A DNA stretch of 64,000 bases from Adiantum capillus-veneris (GCA_014529385.2 CM043958.1:123137317-123201316), one strand, 5' to 3'; shown: positions 1 to 12,169, counted from the stretch's first letter. A program made the numbers and translations. The notes: generated by a model from the sequence alone, not told the origin.

Positions 1-1258
1 CTGTGGAACCTAGCACCAAATCTGGGAGAAGCAAGAATATTGTCTCTCCTCTTTGACGAATTCCATGGCTAACTGTAACTGGTTCCTAGTTCGAGAAGGA
101 CCACTACCCACTTGTACGAAAGGTAACATGCCGGTCTAAGGTAAGGGAAGTAGGTGTTTCCTGTATGGTACAGTCTTCGGGGATCGATATGGAAGACGAT
201 GCATAGGAACTTCTGCTCGGGTGCACTGTGAAGAGCAACTGTCACACCACCAAAATGGCTAAGGGAAAACATCCACCAAGATAATAACTTCACTGTGGGT
301 TCAAGCACACCATCCAAAACTGCAAGAAATGGGCAAGGGAAACCTAGGGCTGAAAGACACCTTGCGTGGTACTCCGCTGAATGGAGCATTGGTAGCCGAT
401 TGAAGATAATAACTTGGAAGCCCGCTCTGAAAGAGAAGTATCCTCAAAAGTATGCTCTGAGGTAGAAAGTGACTCAACCCATGTCAGAATAAAGCAAACA
501 TTGACACTGAAAGCTTAAGAGCTAAAGCTGAGAACTCCCCCTAAGATAGGAAGTCCCCCTCTTGCTCAATCCTGGGAAAAGAGAATAAGTACCACCCAAA
601 ATAAATTTGAGACAACGTGGAGTAAAACTCTTCCTCTGAAAATGAATAGCAAAGCCTGAATCTCATGAAACTCGAGAATCACCCCATTAGTAAACTCGGA
701 TGCCATGAACAGGAAGACCTGAAAGGTCGTCACCTGAGGATCATGTTTTCCAAAGAAGCCATCGGGGTCCAAAAAGACCTAGCTACTCAAGAAAATGCCC
801 CTGAGATCAAACCAAATGCCCACCATATCTCTGCATCTGCCAAGATGAAACCGGTCGGTACAATCCAATACAATATGCCAAACTGCATACAGGCTTGGAA
901 TAGCATATATACTGCCACTGTTGTAACTTGCTTCCTTAAAATATTCATGAAAAACTGTCCTTTGTACTTGTGCTAAAAAGAACATACCCACAATTGAACT
1001 GTGCAATCAACATTCGATACACAACATAACTCCAATATTCAAATGGAAAGTGAAGAAACCGGCTCAAGGAACTAGCCCGTGAAGAACGATGGGGCTGATT
1101 TTGTAACATGCTAGAAAACTGGGCACAAAATTGCAAGGAAAGAACCTGCTATATGCACACCTGAAGAAGGGCTACCCCAAGGTTGGAGCTCTCCAAAGGG
1201 ATGTATGGAAGAAGCATCCAAATGTTTTCGACTGTGTGAGTAGGAACTAGATGTCCCC
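1..1258. other. Unidentified sequence, left flank of nested retroelements
   Basis: No open frame here resembles a family I recognise; the frames on both strands are short and broken. The stretch ends exactly where the 3' LTR of the minus-strand chromovirus begins, so it is probably one half of an older sequence whose other half starts at 12314. Purine-rich text with runs such as GAAGTCCCCC suggests an old repeat or pseudogene, but I could not assign it. Confidence 0.35.
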
Positions 1259-1419
1259 TGTAAAGACTAGGGGAGACTAGTGCCTGGAATCCACCTCCCA
1301 ACCTCCCACTATATAGGCCAAGATCCTAGCCCCTTTGCCCTAGCTGGATTCCCTTTCCACATTTCCTAGTCCGGCCCTTGGCCCATCCATGACTCCCTGA
1401 CCTTGCCATTGTCCTGACA
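1259..1419 (-). repeat. 3' LTR of the minus-strand chromovirus
   Basis: Matches 12170-12313 over most of its length, including the shared block CCACTATATAGGCC, which read on the minus strand gives a TATA box. Minus-strand ends are TGTCAGG and TTTACA, the usual TG...CA. It is followed on the plus-strand side by a polypurine tract, which fixes it as the 3' copy. Confidence 0.88.
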
Positions 1420-1436
1420 TTACTCCCCCCTTAAGG
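1420..1436 (-). other. Polypurine tract of the minus-strand chromovirus
   Basis: On the minus strand the sequence is CCTTAAGGGGGGAGTAA, directly before the TGTCAGG start of the 3' LTR. The same arrangement (AAGGGGGGAGTAA then TGTCACG) is present at 48948-48967, which supports both. Confidence 0.85.
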
Positions 1437-1471
1437 AAGATTTTTGGTCCTCGAAAACAAAAGTGGGACAC

Positions 1472-1698
1472 TGTTACCATATACATGTGGTAGTGATGTG
1501 TGTGAACACACTAGGACCGCCGGGGCATTTTTTCCCTCTTTAGGAGGTTTTTTCCCCCGTGCATTGTATATACGCCCATCACTCTAGGGCTATCTATCTC
1601 TCCATTGCACACTAAGTAACACACTCTCTATTGTGTGCCTTGAGCTTCCTTCGTCTTCTCCAAGCTGTGTGTGTTTCTCTGCAACCCTAATTCCAACA
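1472..1698 (+). repeat. 5' LTR of the copia element
   Basis: Starts TGTTACC and ends CCAACA; repeated at 6408-6633. A likely TATA region (GTATATAC, about 1567-1574) and the sequence ACTCTCTATTGTGTGCC lie in its second half. It is followed by the primer-binding site. Confidence 0.95.
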
Positions 1699-1700
1699 AT

Positions 1701-1712
1701 TGGTATCAGAGC
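1701..1712 (+). other. Primer-binding site, initiator tRNA-Met
   Basis: TGGTATCAGAGC, complementary to the 3' end of plant initiator tRNA-Met, two bases after the 5' LTR. This is the standard first-strand priming site of plant copia elements. Confidence 0.93.
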
Positions 1713-2058
1713 AGGTCACGTTCTCCCGGGCTTAGTGGCCAGCTGCTCCAGCACACGCCTGCTCACTTTCTCAGATTTTAGTGAGCTTTGGCAAGCATTC
1801 GTAGGTCAACAAATATTTGGGGAAATCTCGAAGAGCTTGGTCTGCTCAGAATTTTGATTTGGGCTCATTTCGGTCTCCGTTTCCACTATAGGCTACTGCA
1901 CAGGCTATTTCGTCATTTTGTGCAGAATTTCTGTCAGTGTCGTTTTCTGCATAACAGGTGCCTTACAGTCTTATACGGTTTGTGCTATATAGCACAGGTT
2001 GTTCCCGCTCTGTTTCTCCTATTTTCAGGCAGTTTTCACATCAGGTGCAACATTTACC

Positions 2059-2960
2059 ATGGCTGACAACAACAACACAGATGTGTTCAAGATGTTTGCG
2101 GCTGAGGACAGGTTGGATGGGGACAACTACCCTATGTGGGCTTATATGATGCAACATGTTCTTGTGTCAAAGGGTGTCTGGAACATTGTGCAGGGCATTG
2201 ATGTACATCCTGGTTCTGAGGATGTAGGCGATGTTGAGGATGTTGCAGGTCTTGTTGCAAGGATTGCAGCTGTTAGAGTTGTTTTGCCTACGGCAGAACA
2301 AGCTCATTGGGATGTTAACGATGCGTAGGATCATGCATTGATTGCGTTGTCTGTGAAGCGCACCATTGTTCCTCACATCTGTTCAGCAAAATCTGCAAAA
2401 CAGGCTTGGGATATTTTTAGCAGGTCTTTATGCAAGGGCGCAATGAGGCTAGAATTTCTTTGCTGCGTAAAGAGCTGGAGTCGAAGATTATGCATGAGGA
2501 AGATGATATGGACACTTTCCTTGCTAGTGTCAAGGATATCAATGAGCAGCTTATTTCTACAGTGAAGTCATTTCAGACAGTTCCCTTGTGCAGATTGTTC
2601 TTGATGCCTTACCAGATTCCTACCAGACTTTTGCTAGTACTGGAGACTGATGACCCAAGGAAATCTTGAAGTTGTCAAGTTTGATGCATTATGCACATTG
2701 CTGTTGCAAGAGTCACTTTCTAGAAAAAACACGACTAGGCAACGTGCAGTTGAACAGACTTTTATTGCTTCTCAAAGAAAGGGTGGTAACACTAATGCAG
2801 CCACTTCTTATGGTTCTGCTGCGAGTGGCAAAAATTCTGTTCCTAATGCTTCTGCTAGTAGTACTTCGTCTGGCAATTCTGGTGATAAGGGCAAAAAGAA
2901 GATGCATTGCCATTATTGTAAAGCCAATGATCACTTGATCAAGTCGTGTCCTAAGTTGAA
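2059..2960 (+). pseudogene. copia gag (broken)
   Basis: Nucleocapsid-type Gag protein of the copia element. It starts at ATG 2059 (MADNNNTDVFKMF...), with the family pattern LDGDNYPMWAYMM early in the protein. A stop at about 2326 and frame changes near 2430 and 2650 split it. A CCHC zinc knuckle, CHYCKANDHLIKSC (C-x2-C-x4-H-x4-C), is encoded at about 2908-2950 and would bind packaged RNA. In an intact element gag and pol form one frame. The basic, Ser/Gly/Asn-rich linker around 2780-2900 is typical of the region before the knuckle. The protein cannot be made whole from this copy. Confidence 0.85.
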
Positions 2961-4422
2961 GGCCAAAGATGCTAAGAAGAAAGAGGGTGGTTCCACTACA
3001 AATGCTGGTTCCACTACAAATGCAGCCATTGTTGAGTCTTCTGTGAAAGGAGACCGTGTTGCTGATGTTGATGCAGAATGGGCTTTTAGCACAGAGTGCA
3101 CTTACAATCTTGCTGTCCATGATGCATGCTTGTCAGTTGCTACAGATTCACATGTGTGGTATTTCGTCAGTGGTGCTACAAAGCACATTACCTCACATCG
3201 TGAATTGTTTACCTCTCTTGAGTCTGTCCCTCATGGGAATTCAGTCACTTGTGCCAACAACGCCTCCTATCCAGTTCAGGGAGTTGGAAAGATTGTGCTC
3301 ACTGCTGCTAATGGCAGTTCCTTCACACTTGTTGATGCACTTTATGTACCTGGGATCAAGGAGAATCTCTTATCTGTATCCACACTTGCTAGACTTGGAC
3401 TTGTAGTCAAATTTGTGGATGACAGATGTACAGTTCATGATCTCATTTTTGGTGATGAAATTGTTGCATCTGGGATTTTGTGCCGTGGGCTGTATAAGCT
3501 CACTTTGTATGACAAGTGTGGACAAAATTTTGCAAATGCTGTTGCAGATTCAAGGGCTATTCTAGATGCAAAACTTTGGAATGCACATTTTGGTCATCTG
3601 AATTTTTCCAGTTTGCTGCGTTTGCAGAAATCTGATATGGTTGCTTCTTTGCCACCTCTTGAAGCACCTGTCAAACATGTTTGTGAAGGCTGTATTTTGG
3701 GTAAGATGCAGCGTTCTAAATTTCCAAAGGATGGTTCAGCTCGGGCCACATGCAGGTTGCAGCTGGTGCATAGTGATGTTTGTGGCCCCATGCAAACTCC
3801 GTCCTTGGGCAATTACATGTACTTCGTGACTTTCATTGATGATTACTCCAGGCATGCATGGGTATTTCCGCTTAAAGCGAAGTTCGAAGTTTTTATGTGC
3901 TTCAAACAATTTTTGGCTATGGCTGAAAATGTCTCGAAATGTACTATGGGCACTCTCCTTTTCCATCGACGGGGAGAGTATCTGTCTCAGGAATTTAATG
4001 CATTTCTGGCTCGTCTTGGGCTAAAACACCAATGTACTATGCCTTATACACCTCAGCAAAATGGTGTTGCTGAGAGGAAAAACAGGTCACTGACGGAAAT
4101 GGCACGATGTATGGTCAAAAGTCAAGCTTTGCCACATTCTTTTTGGCTTGAGGCCATTATGTGTGCCACTTATGTACTTAACAGGTGTCCTACAAAATCT
4201 TTGCAGTCTATTACTCCATATGAAGCATGGCATGATAGAAAACCTTCTATTGAGCACATGCGTGTTTTTGGCTGTTTGGCATATGCTTTGGTGCCACAAG
4301 TGCAGCATAGAAAATTGGATGATAGGCTGTCAAATGTATTTTTGTTGGTTATAGTGCTGAAAGCAAAGGTTACAGGTTGTATCATCCGCAAACAAAACGT
4401 ATTCTGGTTTCACGGGATGTAG
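2961..4422 (+). pseudogene. copia protease and integrase (broken)
   Basis: One long frame (about 2650-4422) carries the aspartic protease and integrase parts of the polyprotein. At the protease site the usual DSGA reads VSGA (WYFVSGATKHITSHRELF, about 3157-3210), so the catalytic Asp is lost. The GAG-pre-integrase zinc region (HFGHLNFSSLL ... CEGCILGKM) is at about 3585-3710. The integrase core follows: HSDVCGPM near 3769 gives the first Asp, FIDDYSRHAWVF the next conserved block near 3832, and TPQQNGVAERKNR near 4048 carries the Glu. The frame is lost near 4340, after which the C-terminal integrase region continues to about 4870 in another frame. The remaining motifs are well preserved, in line with the young LTRs. 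Confidence 0.88.
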
Positions 4423-4829
4423 TGTTTGTGGAAGATTCTGTTCAGCCCTTGTTGTCATGTACTAGAGACAGTAATGTAAGCTCACAGGAAATTTATGACA
4501 CTTTGTTGCCTCTTTTCAGTGGTGGAAATACGAATGTAAGTTCCAATGAGGCAAATGTACAGCCTATGGGGGTTTCTGAAAATGTTTTAGATCAGCCTAT
4601 TACTGATGCAGATGTACATGATGTACTTGATGAGGAAAGGGCTGAAAATGAGCAGGCTAGAGGTATGCCAAAATGGCCGGCGCACACTTTGCGTGACAGT
4701 AAATTGGATGCACCTTTGTCTAGTCGTACTCGTTTAGGATCTCGCCATGCATCTTATGCATCGGATTGTTATGCTTTGGCTGTGTCTAGCTTACATGATG
4801 TTGAGGAGCCTTTGACTTTTTATGAAGCA

Positions 4830-6397
4830 CAAATTCAGAAAATTGGATGGCTGCCATGCAATCAGAATATGATGCACTTATAGAAAATGACACATGGACT
4901 TTATGTGATTTGCCTCCTGGCAAAAAGGCCATTGTACTAAGTGGGTTTACAAGTTGAAACGCAAGCCAGATGGTGAAATAGATCGCCATAAGGCTCGACT
5001 TGTTGCAAAGGGTTATGCACAGCAAAAAGGCATAGATTATGAAGAGACTTTTGCTCCCACTTGTCGTATGACTACTGTGCGTTTTCTATGTGCATTGGAA
5101 GCTCATTTTGGTTGGGATGTACATCAATCAGACATTGTTACTGCTTTCTTGAATGGTGACATATTTGAGGAAGTTTATGTAACGCAGCCTCGCGGTTTTT
5201 TCATAAAAGGACAAGAGGACAAAGTGTGCAAATGTAACAAGGCTTTGTATGGGTTGAAGCAATCTCCTCGTGCTTGGTATGAGAAAGCTGACACTCATTT
5301 GGTCAAACAAGGCTTTCGTAACAGTCCAAAAGCACATTGTATGTAAAGCGTGAGGGTGATGTACTTCTCATTGTGGTTCTTTATGTTGATGATTTGCTGA
5401 TCACTGGACCAAATGAGAGACATATTGCTGAATTTAAGGCTGATTTGAATGCTACTTTCAAGATGAAAGATTTGGGGCTATTGCATCATTATTTGGGTAT
5501 ATATTTAAGCAGTGTGATGGTGGTATTGCCTTGTGTCAGAAAAGTTACATAGAGACATTGCTATGTAAGTTTGGACTTGAGGATTGCAAACCTATTGCCA
5601 CTCCCATGGAAACAGGTTTGAAGTTGAGTCTACATGATGCTGGTGATCCTGCTGATGTCACTCTTTACCAAACTGCTGCTGTGGCTGCCTCATTTATGTA
5701 TGCAACACGAGGCCAGATATTCAGTTTGCAGTCTCACAGGTCAGCAGATTTATGCATAGCCCAGGGTCTAATCATTGGCAGGCTGTCAAGAGGATTTTCC
5801 GCTACCTTAGTGGCACTTTACATCTTGGCTTGTTTTATCCCAAGGGGGATCATTGCTGCCAGACTTACATGCTTTTTCGACTCAGATTGGGTTGGTTGTT
5901 TTGACACGAGAGTGTCCACAAGTGGTTTTTGTTTCATGCTTGGAAGTTCATGTATATCATGGTTGACCAAGAAGCAAACTACTGTGGCCACTTCGAGTTG
6001 TGAGGCTGAGTACAGGGCAGTCTTCACAGCTACGTTGACTGTGTATAGCTCAGACGCCTTATGGCTGATTTGGGTGTTGGACAGGACACTGCCAACACTA
6101 TCTACACTGACAGTCAGAGCCATTGGCAGTTGCGAGGAACCCAGTTTTTCATGCTCGCACAAAGCACATTGAGGTGCATTACCACTATGTCAGGGAGAGG
6201 CTCTGAGCAGGAGATCAACTTGGTTTATGTGCCAACAGAGGACAACCTTGCAGATCTTTTCACAAAGGCATTGTCTCATGAGAAGCTTGAAGATTTCCGG
6301 AAAGCTTTGGGCTTACTCCCCTTTGTGGCTGATCCTGTCCTTAGGGCATGGCACTTCCCTTTACTCATGTGCCAGCTCTCGTTCACCGCATCACTCT
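4830..6397 (+). pseudogene. copia reverse transcriptase and RNase H (broken)
   Basis: Reverse transcriptase copies element RNA into DNA and RNase H removes the RNA strand. Visible RT blocks are DRHKARLVAKGYAQ (about 4981), the Copia-specific DIVTAFLNGDIFEEVY (about 5131), LYGLKQSPRAWY (about 5245) and the catalytic YVDDLLITG (about 5383). RNase H shows FDSDWVGCFDTRVSTSG (about 5876) and SSCEAEYRAV (about 5994), and the tail includes ADLFTKALSHEKLEDFR near 6250. Frame changes at about 5345 and 5530 and a further one near 6060 prevent a continuous product. It ends just upstream of the polypurine tract. Confidence 0.88.
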
Positions 6398-6407
6398 AGG
6401 GGGGATT
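6396..6407 (+). other. Polypurine tract of the copia element
   Basis: CTAGGGGGGATT directly precedes the TGTTACC start of the 3' LTR; the G-run is the expected plus-strand primer. Confidence 0.85.
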
Positions 6408-6633
6408 TGTTACCATATACATGTGGTAGTGATGTGTGTGAACACACTAGGATCGCCGGGGCATTTTTTCCCTCTTTAGGAGGTTTTTTTCCCCGTGCAT
6501 TGTATATATCCCATCACTCTAGGGCTATCTATCTTTCCATTTCACACTAAGTAACACACTCTCTATTGTGTGCCTTGAGCTTCCTTCGTCTTCTCCAAGA
6601 TATGTGTGTTTCTCTGCAACCCTAATTCCAACA
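6408..6633 (+). repeat. 3' LTR of the copia element
   Basis: Near-identical copy of 1472-1698, TGTTACC to CCAACA. Differences by eye include AGGATCG for AGGACCG, TATATCCC for TATACGCCC and AGATATG for AGCTGTG. Confidence 0.95.
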
Positions 6634-6639
6634 AAAACA

Positions 6640-8040
6640 TCTTCTTAAGAACACTAATGTTTTCCCAAGTGGTACCTTCCTCAGGTCAATCTTTCCACTT
6701 GATTAAAGCTTGTCAACGTACATGATGATGTGTACGTAAATCATGATAGTCGAGAATTTGTTCAGGTTTATGCTGTAGGTAGGAGGTTCAACAAAATCGA
6801 CCAAAATCTGTTGGTCAATGACGTTGTCGTACCCATGTAACCGCTTACGTTAACGGCTTACATGAAACACCGGATGAATACGACAATGTGTAGGTAGCGA
6901 TAATTTGTAGGCACGATCACCCACTCAGTTAAGTATTTTGAAAGGCCCACAATATCGTGGAGATAATTTAGTTGTTGGCCTAGTTTTTAGAATTTTGGAA
7001 TGCTCTGGCACACGTAAATATACTTCCTCTCCTTCCTCAAAGGTAACTTACCGACGTTTCTCATCAACCTACTTCTTATACCGATCTTGTGCTTGTCGGA
7101 CATTCTGACGAGCGAGTTTCACAGCATATCCATGTGGTCTTGGAGAAAATCCTTAACCTGTTGGAATTTTTTCGGTTGCCAACACCACCGTAACAGGTGA
7201 CCTAGGCTGAAAACCATACATGAGCATAAAGGACTAAATCCAATCGTGACATGCCTAGCACTATTGTAAGAAAACTCGACAATAGGTAGATATTCTTCCA
7301 AGTCTGACTATTTCTTGCTAACGTATGCGCATAGCATATCCTTTGCACTTGGTTAACTCGTTCAGTTTGACCATCCGTTTTTGGATGATCGGTTGTACTA
7401 AGGTTCAGTTGTGTACCCAATCGTTTAAACACAACCCTCCAAAAATGGCTGTTAAACTTGGGATCACGATCAGTGACAGTGTTACTTGGCAAACCATACA
7501 ATTTGTATAGGTTGTCCACAAATAACTTGGCTAATTCTAGAGTCTTAATCGTTGATTTGGTTGGAATAAAATTACATAATTGAGTCAACCGTCTACGACC
7601 ACCCATAACGAGTCATGCTTTGTACAGTGGTTGGTAAACCCACAATAAAATCCATAGAGATACTTTCCCATTTACCATTGGGAATCTTCAAAGGATGTAA
7701 GAGTACTCCTACTTTCAGGCGCTTTGCTTTGTTAACTTGACCTTTTTGGTAATGCAAGACATAATCTTGAACAAAGCCATGTAAACCTGGCCAATAAAAT
7801 TGTCATTGTATGAGAGCATAAATCTTTCTAATACCCGGGTGCCCTGCACTTGGACTATCATGACATTCATAAAGAATTTGGCACCGAATGTCTGTGTCCA
7901 TCGGTACACAAACTCTCTCCTTCCTTATGGAGTAGGTACCCATTGTCGATGGTGAAATGCTTTCATTGTTGTAGTTCATCACTCGATAGAGGAGAACTAT
8001 GTGTGGAGGTTAATGCTACACTACCATCATTGGAGTGAGA
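6640..8040 (-). pseudogene. chromovirus integrase with chromodomain-like tail (broken)
   Basis: Minus-strand end of the chromovirus pol. From high to low coordinate there is an HHCC zinc-binding region (about 7.9-7.7 kb, with a YWPG-like segment), an integrase core (about 7.65-7.1 kb, with LVDNLYKLYGLPSNTVTDRD and TDHPKTDGQTERVNQ, the Asp and Glu regions), a GPF-type C-terminal stretch near 6.95 kb and a chromodomain-like end (ALIKWK...WENISVL, about 6.72-6.64 kb). Chromodomains direct such elements to marked chromatin. Frames are interrupted several times. The end of this coding region is cut from its polypurine tract by the copia insertion. Confidence 0.8.
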
Positions 8041-9627
8041 AGGATCCCTTATTTGTACATGGCTCCACACGTTGGAATATGCATCATCATGCTCACATTT
8101 GACCTTTAGAGAACCCAAAAATTCACTACGAAGTTCCGTGCACAAGAGAGAATTGATCTCCGCCATACGACTAAGAGCGTCAGCCACCACATTGTATTGT
8201 CCTCTACGATACCGGAGCTTGGCGTCATATTCCTGAAGAATCTCAGCCCACCTGGCTTTCCGACCCTTCAAATCAGTTTGTTGTGTAAACCATTTGATGC
8301 TGTCATGGTCAAACACAATCTCAAACTAAGCACCATACAAATAATGTTGCCATGTTTTTAAGGCAGACACAATTGTATAGAGTTCACGCTCATAAACATA
8401 GTAGTTCTGTTGTGCTGCATCAAGCTTCTTGCTTTCAAATGCAATTGGCGCCCGTCTTGCAATAGGACTGCTCCACTAGCACTGTCACTGGCATTCGTTT
8501 CCAAAAGGAATGGTTTCAAAGGATCTACAATAGCTAGTATTGGAGCTGTAGCTAATGCATCCTTGAGCGTATCAAAACTATGTTGTTGAGCGGGTCCCCA
8601 CTGAAAATCTTTGCCTTTGCCTTTCAGTTGGTCCGTCAAGGGAACAAAAAATATTAGCATAGTTTTTAACGAACCTTCGATAAAAACCTGTAAATCCAAA
8701 AAAAATGTAACTCTTTCAGATTTTTAGGAGAAGGCCACTGCCGGATTGTATCCACTTTGGATTGATCCATATGTAGGCCAGTAGCTGAAATATCATGCCC
8801 AAGATAGTGAATTTCTTCTTTCAAAAAATCACACTTAGATTCCTTAGCATATAATTTATTTGTTCGTAACAATTCAAACACTTGCCTCAGATTTTGTTAG
8901 TGTTCTTCTTCAGAATCACTGTATACTAGAATGTCATCGAGAAAAACGATGACAAATTTGCCTAAGTAGGGCTTCAAGACATTATCCACAAGTGTCATGA
9001 ATATTGCGGGCGCATTGGTTAACCCACAAGGCATAACCAAAAACTCGTAGTGTCCAAACCTTGTTCGGAATGCAGTTTTGGGTATATCAGCAAGTCAAAT
9101 ATGTACTTGGTGATAACCTGACCGCAAAGTCTATTCTCGTAAAAGTACAAGCATTCAAGTGAGTTTGTCGAACCACTCATCCACGCGTGGCAATGGGTAC
9201 TTGTTCTTAACAGTAACCGCATTTAAGCCACGGTAGTCTACGCACATGTGCATACTACCGTCTTTTTTCTTCACGAATAGGATAGGAGAAGCCCATGGTG
9301 AAGAACTAGGTTGGATAAACCTCTGCTAAGGTAGTCAGCAAGCTGACGTTCCACCTCAACAGCTTCAGAGTAACTCATGGGGTAGAGTGGTTTACTGACA
9401 GGTTTACTGCCTGCAACCACATTGATGCTATGTTGCACCAATCGTGTCAGCGGTACTCCTGGTGGCGAATCATTAGAAAAAACATCCTGAAATTCCTTTA
9501 ATAAATTGTTTAGCTCACTAGCAACTTTTTCCTGTTGGGAAGTAGCCATTGGTGGAAGAGATGAGAGAGAAGCATGCGGCGTTGAGGAATGTTCAACATA
9601 TTCAATGTTAGAAAGAAAATGAGACAA
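8040..9627 (-). pseudogene. chromovirus reverse transcriptase and RNase H (broken)
   Basis: Minus-strand RT begins with a region containing ELNNLLKEFQDVFSNDSPPG and HSINVVAGSKPVSKPLYPMS (about 9.5-9.36 kb), typical of gypsy RT N-termini. Then come [20 protein letters not shown] (about 9.25 kb) and the catalytic block [15 protein letters not shown] (about 8.95-8.9 kb), where the two Asp residues are kept. The connection region shows KESKCDFLKEEIHYLGHDIS (about 8.85 kb). RNase H has ETNASDSASGAVLLQDGRQL (about 8.5 kb), and the tail VADALSRMAEI (about 8.17 kb) is the usual end before integrase. Several frameshifts are present. Confidence 0.85.
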
Positions 9628-10180
9628 TAATTAACACAATAAAACTTGATCTATTTCATTATTAGAAACGAGCTACATCAGCTCAGATGTACACGTCAGC
9701 GGTGAAGAAGGTACATCCTTCTCTCGTAACAAAAACACATGTGCACCATGGGATTCAAACATCAAGCTGTTGTGCTCATAGCTACGCTTCAGTGATGGTC
9801 CTAGGCTATGCAACCATTCCCTACCAAGCCACATCTACCCTCTCGATGTTCATAACCTGAAAATCCAAGGATGTGGAGTAGCCTTGTATTTCCAACGGTA
9901 CAGCTCGGACTTGAGTATCCCAGACTTCGGCCTCATATCCATTCATCATTCCTATCTTGTAGTGGTGGGTACTCGGAGTTTGAGGAAATTTGAGTTTTTT
10001 CACCAATCCCATAAGTGATAAAATTGTGAGTAGCACCGTCATCTACCAAGATCGCATCTTGTGCCCTTGTAGAGATCCGTGCATATGTACTAACTCATGT
10101 GGTCCGAAGGTCTGTTGCCACATGGAAGCTGTGAGACAACATTCATGCACCACCTCGGTGTGTGTTACTTCACTCTAGAG
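9628..10180 (-). pseudogene. chromovirus protease region (broken)
   Basis: Between gag and RT on the minus strand. A retroviral-type aspartic protease is suggested by an Asp-Asp-Gly-Ala-Thr-His-Asn-Phe segment readable near 10.03 kb and a downstream VMNIERVDVAW-like segment near 9.84 kb, equivalent to the ...DVILGxxWL block of gypsy proteases. Frames are short. The assignment depends mainly on position and these two weak motifs. Confidence 0.6.
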
Positions 10181-11335
10181 AATCGTGAGGAAGACTCAAG
10201 AGGAAGCAGTTGCACCGTGTGCACTGCTTTCTCCTTACCATGAGCATCAGATTTCCCCTGGGACAATCCTTTTTGCCATGACTGCTTCCCAAGAATTGAA
10301 AACATAATTTCTCTTTCTTAGCCTTATCAAAGTCCTCAGGAGAGAGAGGACCTCTAGATCCCTTGGGTTTTTTTGATGCTTCAAAATTTGCTACTATAAA
10401 TTTCGTTTTATTGTGACCGTACTGTGTGCGTGGATTACCATGTGTATTAGAAGGAAAGTGATTATGATGTGATTTATTTTCATTTGGATCATTATGTGAA
10501 TATGTGCTTTCACTATGGCTTCCTCAAGTGTTTTAGGGTCTTGAGTCTTGACGTGCTTCTAAGCTCTGGCGTCAGACCACGAATAAACCACGTACTTGCT
10601 GAAAGGTGTCTAGGCCTTACAACTTGAGGATAACATCCCGATAGTGAGATAGGCGCATGGAACACGCGTCCCAACCCATCCATCTGCCGATCTGCCTAAT
10701 TAGAATTCTTTTGCAAACATAGTTTCAAAAGCTGGCCATCTCTGTGGTATATGATATTCTTCTTCTGGAGAGACATCCACCATTTGTAGGCCTTGCCTTC
10801 CACAGTTAAGCTTGTTTTGTAGTGCTTGACTGCGTCCGGAGTATGCCGTAAGGCGTGAATTCCATCCCACTTGCTTAGAAAAGATTCACTGCATCCTTAT
10901 TGCGATCTTCGATCTCTTCTCCCTTAAAAGTCGTTGGTTTGGTGTTTTTCAACAACTCATCCACCTCTTTTGCCATGAGAGTGTGCAAAGCATCGACAGA
11001 TGGACCTTGTCCATGATCAGAAGGGCCTTTCTCTGTGTAGCAACATGCTCATAAATGTGTATGTCAGCAGGACCCTTGGACTACTGTTGCATAAATTGTA
11101 TCATTAACGTGGATAATTTAGTGACGTTTTCATTTAAAGATGAAAACTTTTATTCCATGACTGATATGCGTGTCTGAAGTGCACAAAATTCTTGAATATC
11201 AAGCAATTCATAAGCATCATCACCCGCCGTAGTGTCATGGGCACTCTCCGTGAGAGCATCCGACCGCGAGCCATCACAAGCAGGATCAGGCATTTGATGC
11301 TCAAAATCAAAAATCATATTAATATCTGAATCCAT
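10181..11335 (-). pseudogene. chromovirus gag (broken)
   Basis: The Gag protein of the element; it would form the particle. The likely start is the ATG at 11335 (MDSDINMIFDFEH...), the first long frame after the 5' LTR and leader. The N-terminal 60 residues are acidic. Later parts are in other frames, and the knuckle region near 10.3 kb is not readable as a clean CCHC. Length to the protease fits a gag of about 380 residues. Identity is inferred from position rather than motif. Confidence 0.6.
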
Positions 11336-12154
11336 GGCAACACAGTGCAGTGGAAGTAACAAAAGAAAAAATACCTTGAGTCGAGGAAAATTAATCTCGT
11401 GGTTGTAATTGGCACCGCCAAGGGTAATTAGCCGTGCTAATTACGTTGATTATACAAGTTGAAATCAATCCAAAATTCAAGCCGTGTAGGTACTCTACTT
11501 GGACACATTGTAGCCGAATCGGGTGTGATTGTTATTGGTTTCAAATGCAATTGACTTGATAAATATGGTTGACAATGAATCCCTTTGAGAAAATTTATCG
11601 ACTTGCTGATTTTTTGCAGCAAGCATGCAGGGAAATATATGTACTTGCCGGCTCCTTCACCGATCAAACCCGAATATGTGGTCACGATGTTCGGTTTGAT
11701 GCTGCGATGCTTGTTGCTCAATGCGGTATGTGTAATCACCCTTAGGTTAATTTAAGTCCTAAGGCCAAAGGCCTTTGGCGTTTTGTATGTAACACCAAGC
11801 TTCAAAAGCTATGGCCGTCGGGATAGACAGTGCAAGAGAAGCAAGCAGAGGTGAGGGGGAGCGATGCGAGGCGAGTCGGGCGCCGCGGATGTGTCGAGAG
11901 TTTCTCAGAGTCCCTGGCGCTCACGTTGAGCAAGCCCACGATCGCTTTGGTGCACCTTCACCCAGCGGCCCCCCTTGCCAACCCCGCCTGCACACGATGT
12001 TTGACCTTGTCTTCGTCTTTAGCAACAGACAACCTCCACGGCTTCGACCTCGTCGTCTTCCCTTAGCAAGAGAAGGTGTCCATGGCATGCAATCATGCAA
12101 AGGCCTTGTGTGGCTAGAAACACCACGCCCTCCTTTCCCCCCAAAAAATCACTT
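11336..12154 (-). other. Leader region between chromovirus 5' LTR and gag
   Basis: About 0.8 kb of minus-strand leader. Short frames around 11.4-12.2 kb on either strand show no family resemblance. The part from 11.8 to 12.15 kb is GC-rich and unlike its surroundings. Confidence 0.45.
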
Positions 12155-12168
12155 GGCTCTTGATACCA
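12155..12168 (-). other. Primer-binding site of the chromovirus
   Basis: Minus strand reads TGGTATCAAGAGCC, a tRNA-Met-type primer site, one base from the inner end of the 5' LTR. It proves the minus orientation of the element. Confidence 0.85.
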
Positions 12169-12169
12169 A

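Larger units (their letters stand above)
1472..6633 (+). mobile_element. Ty1/copia LTR retrotransposon, nested in the chromovirus
   Basis: Full structure present: 5' LTR 1472-1698, primer-binding site, gag from 2059, protease, integrase, reverse transcriptase, RNase H, polypurine tract, 3' LTR 6408-6633. Integrase lies before reverse transcriptase, the Copia order. The two LTRs are 227 and 226 bp and differ at only about seven positions plus a small indel by eye (about 97% identity), so this is a fairly young insertion. Stops and frameshifts near 2326, 4340, 4880, 5345 and 5530 break the polyprotein. Flanks GACAC (1467-1471) and AAAAC (6634-6638) agree at 3 of 5 positions, at best a decayed target duplication. 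Confidence 0.95.

Noticed and set aside
1472-6633. An active copia element
   Set aside because: LTRs are young, but the protease Asp is mutated and there are several stops and frameshifts.
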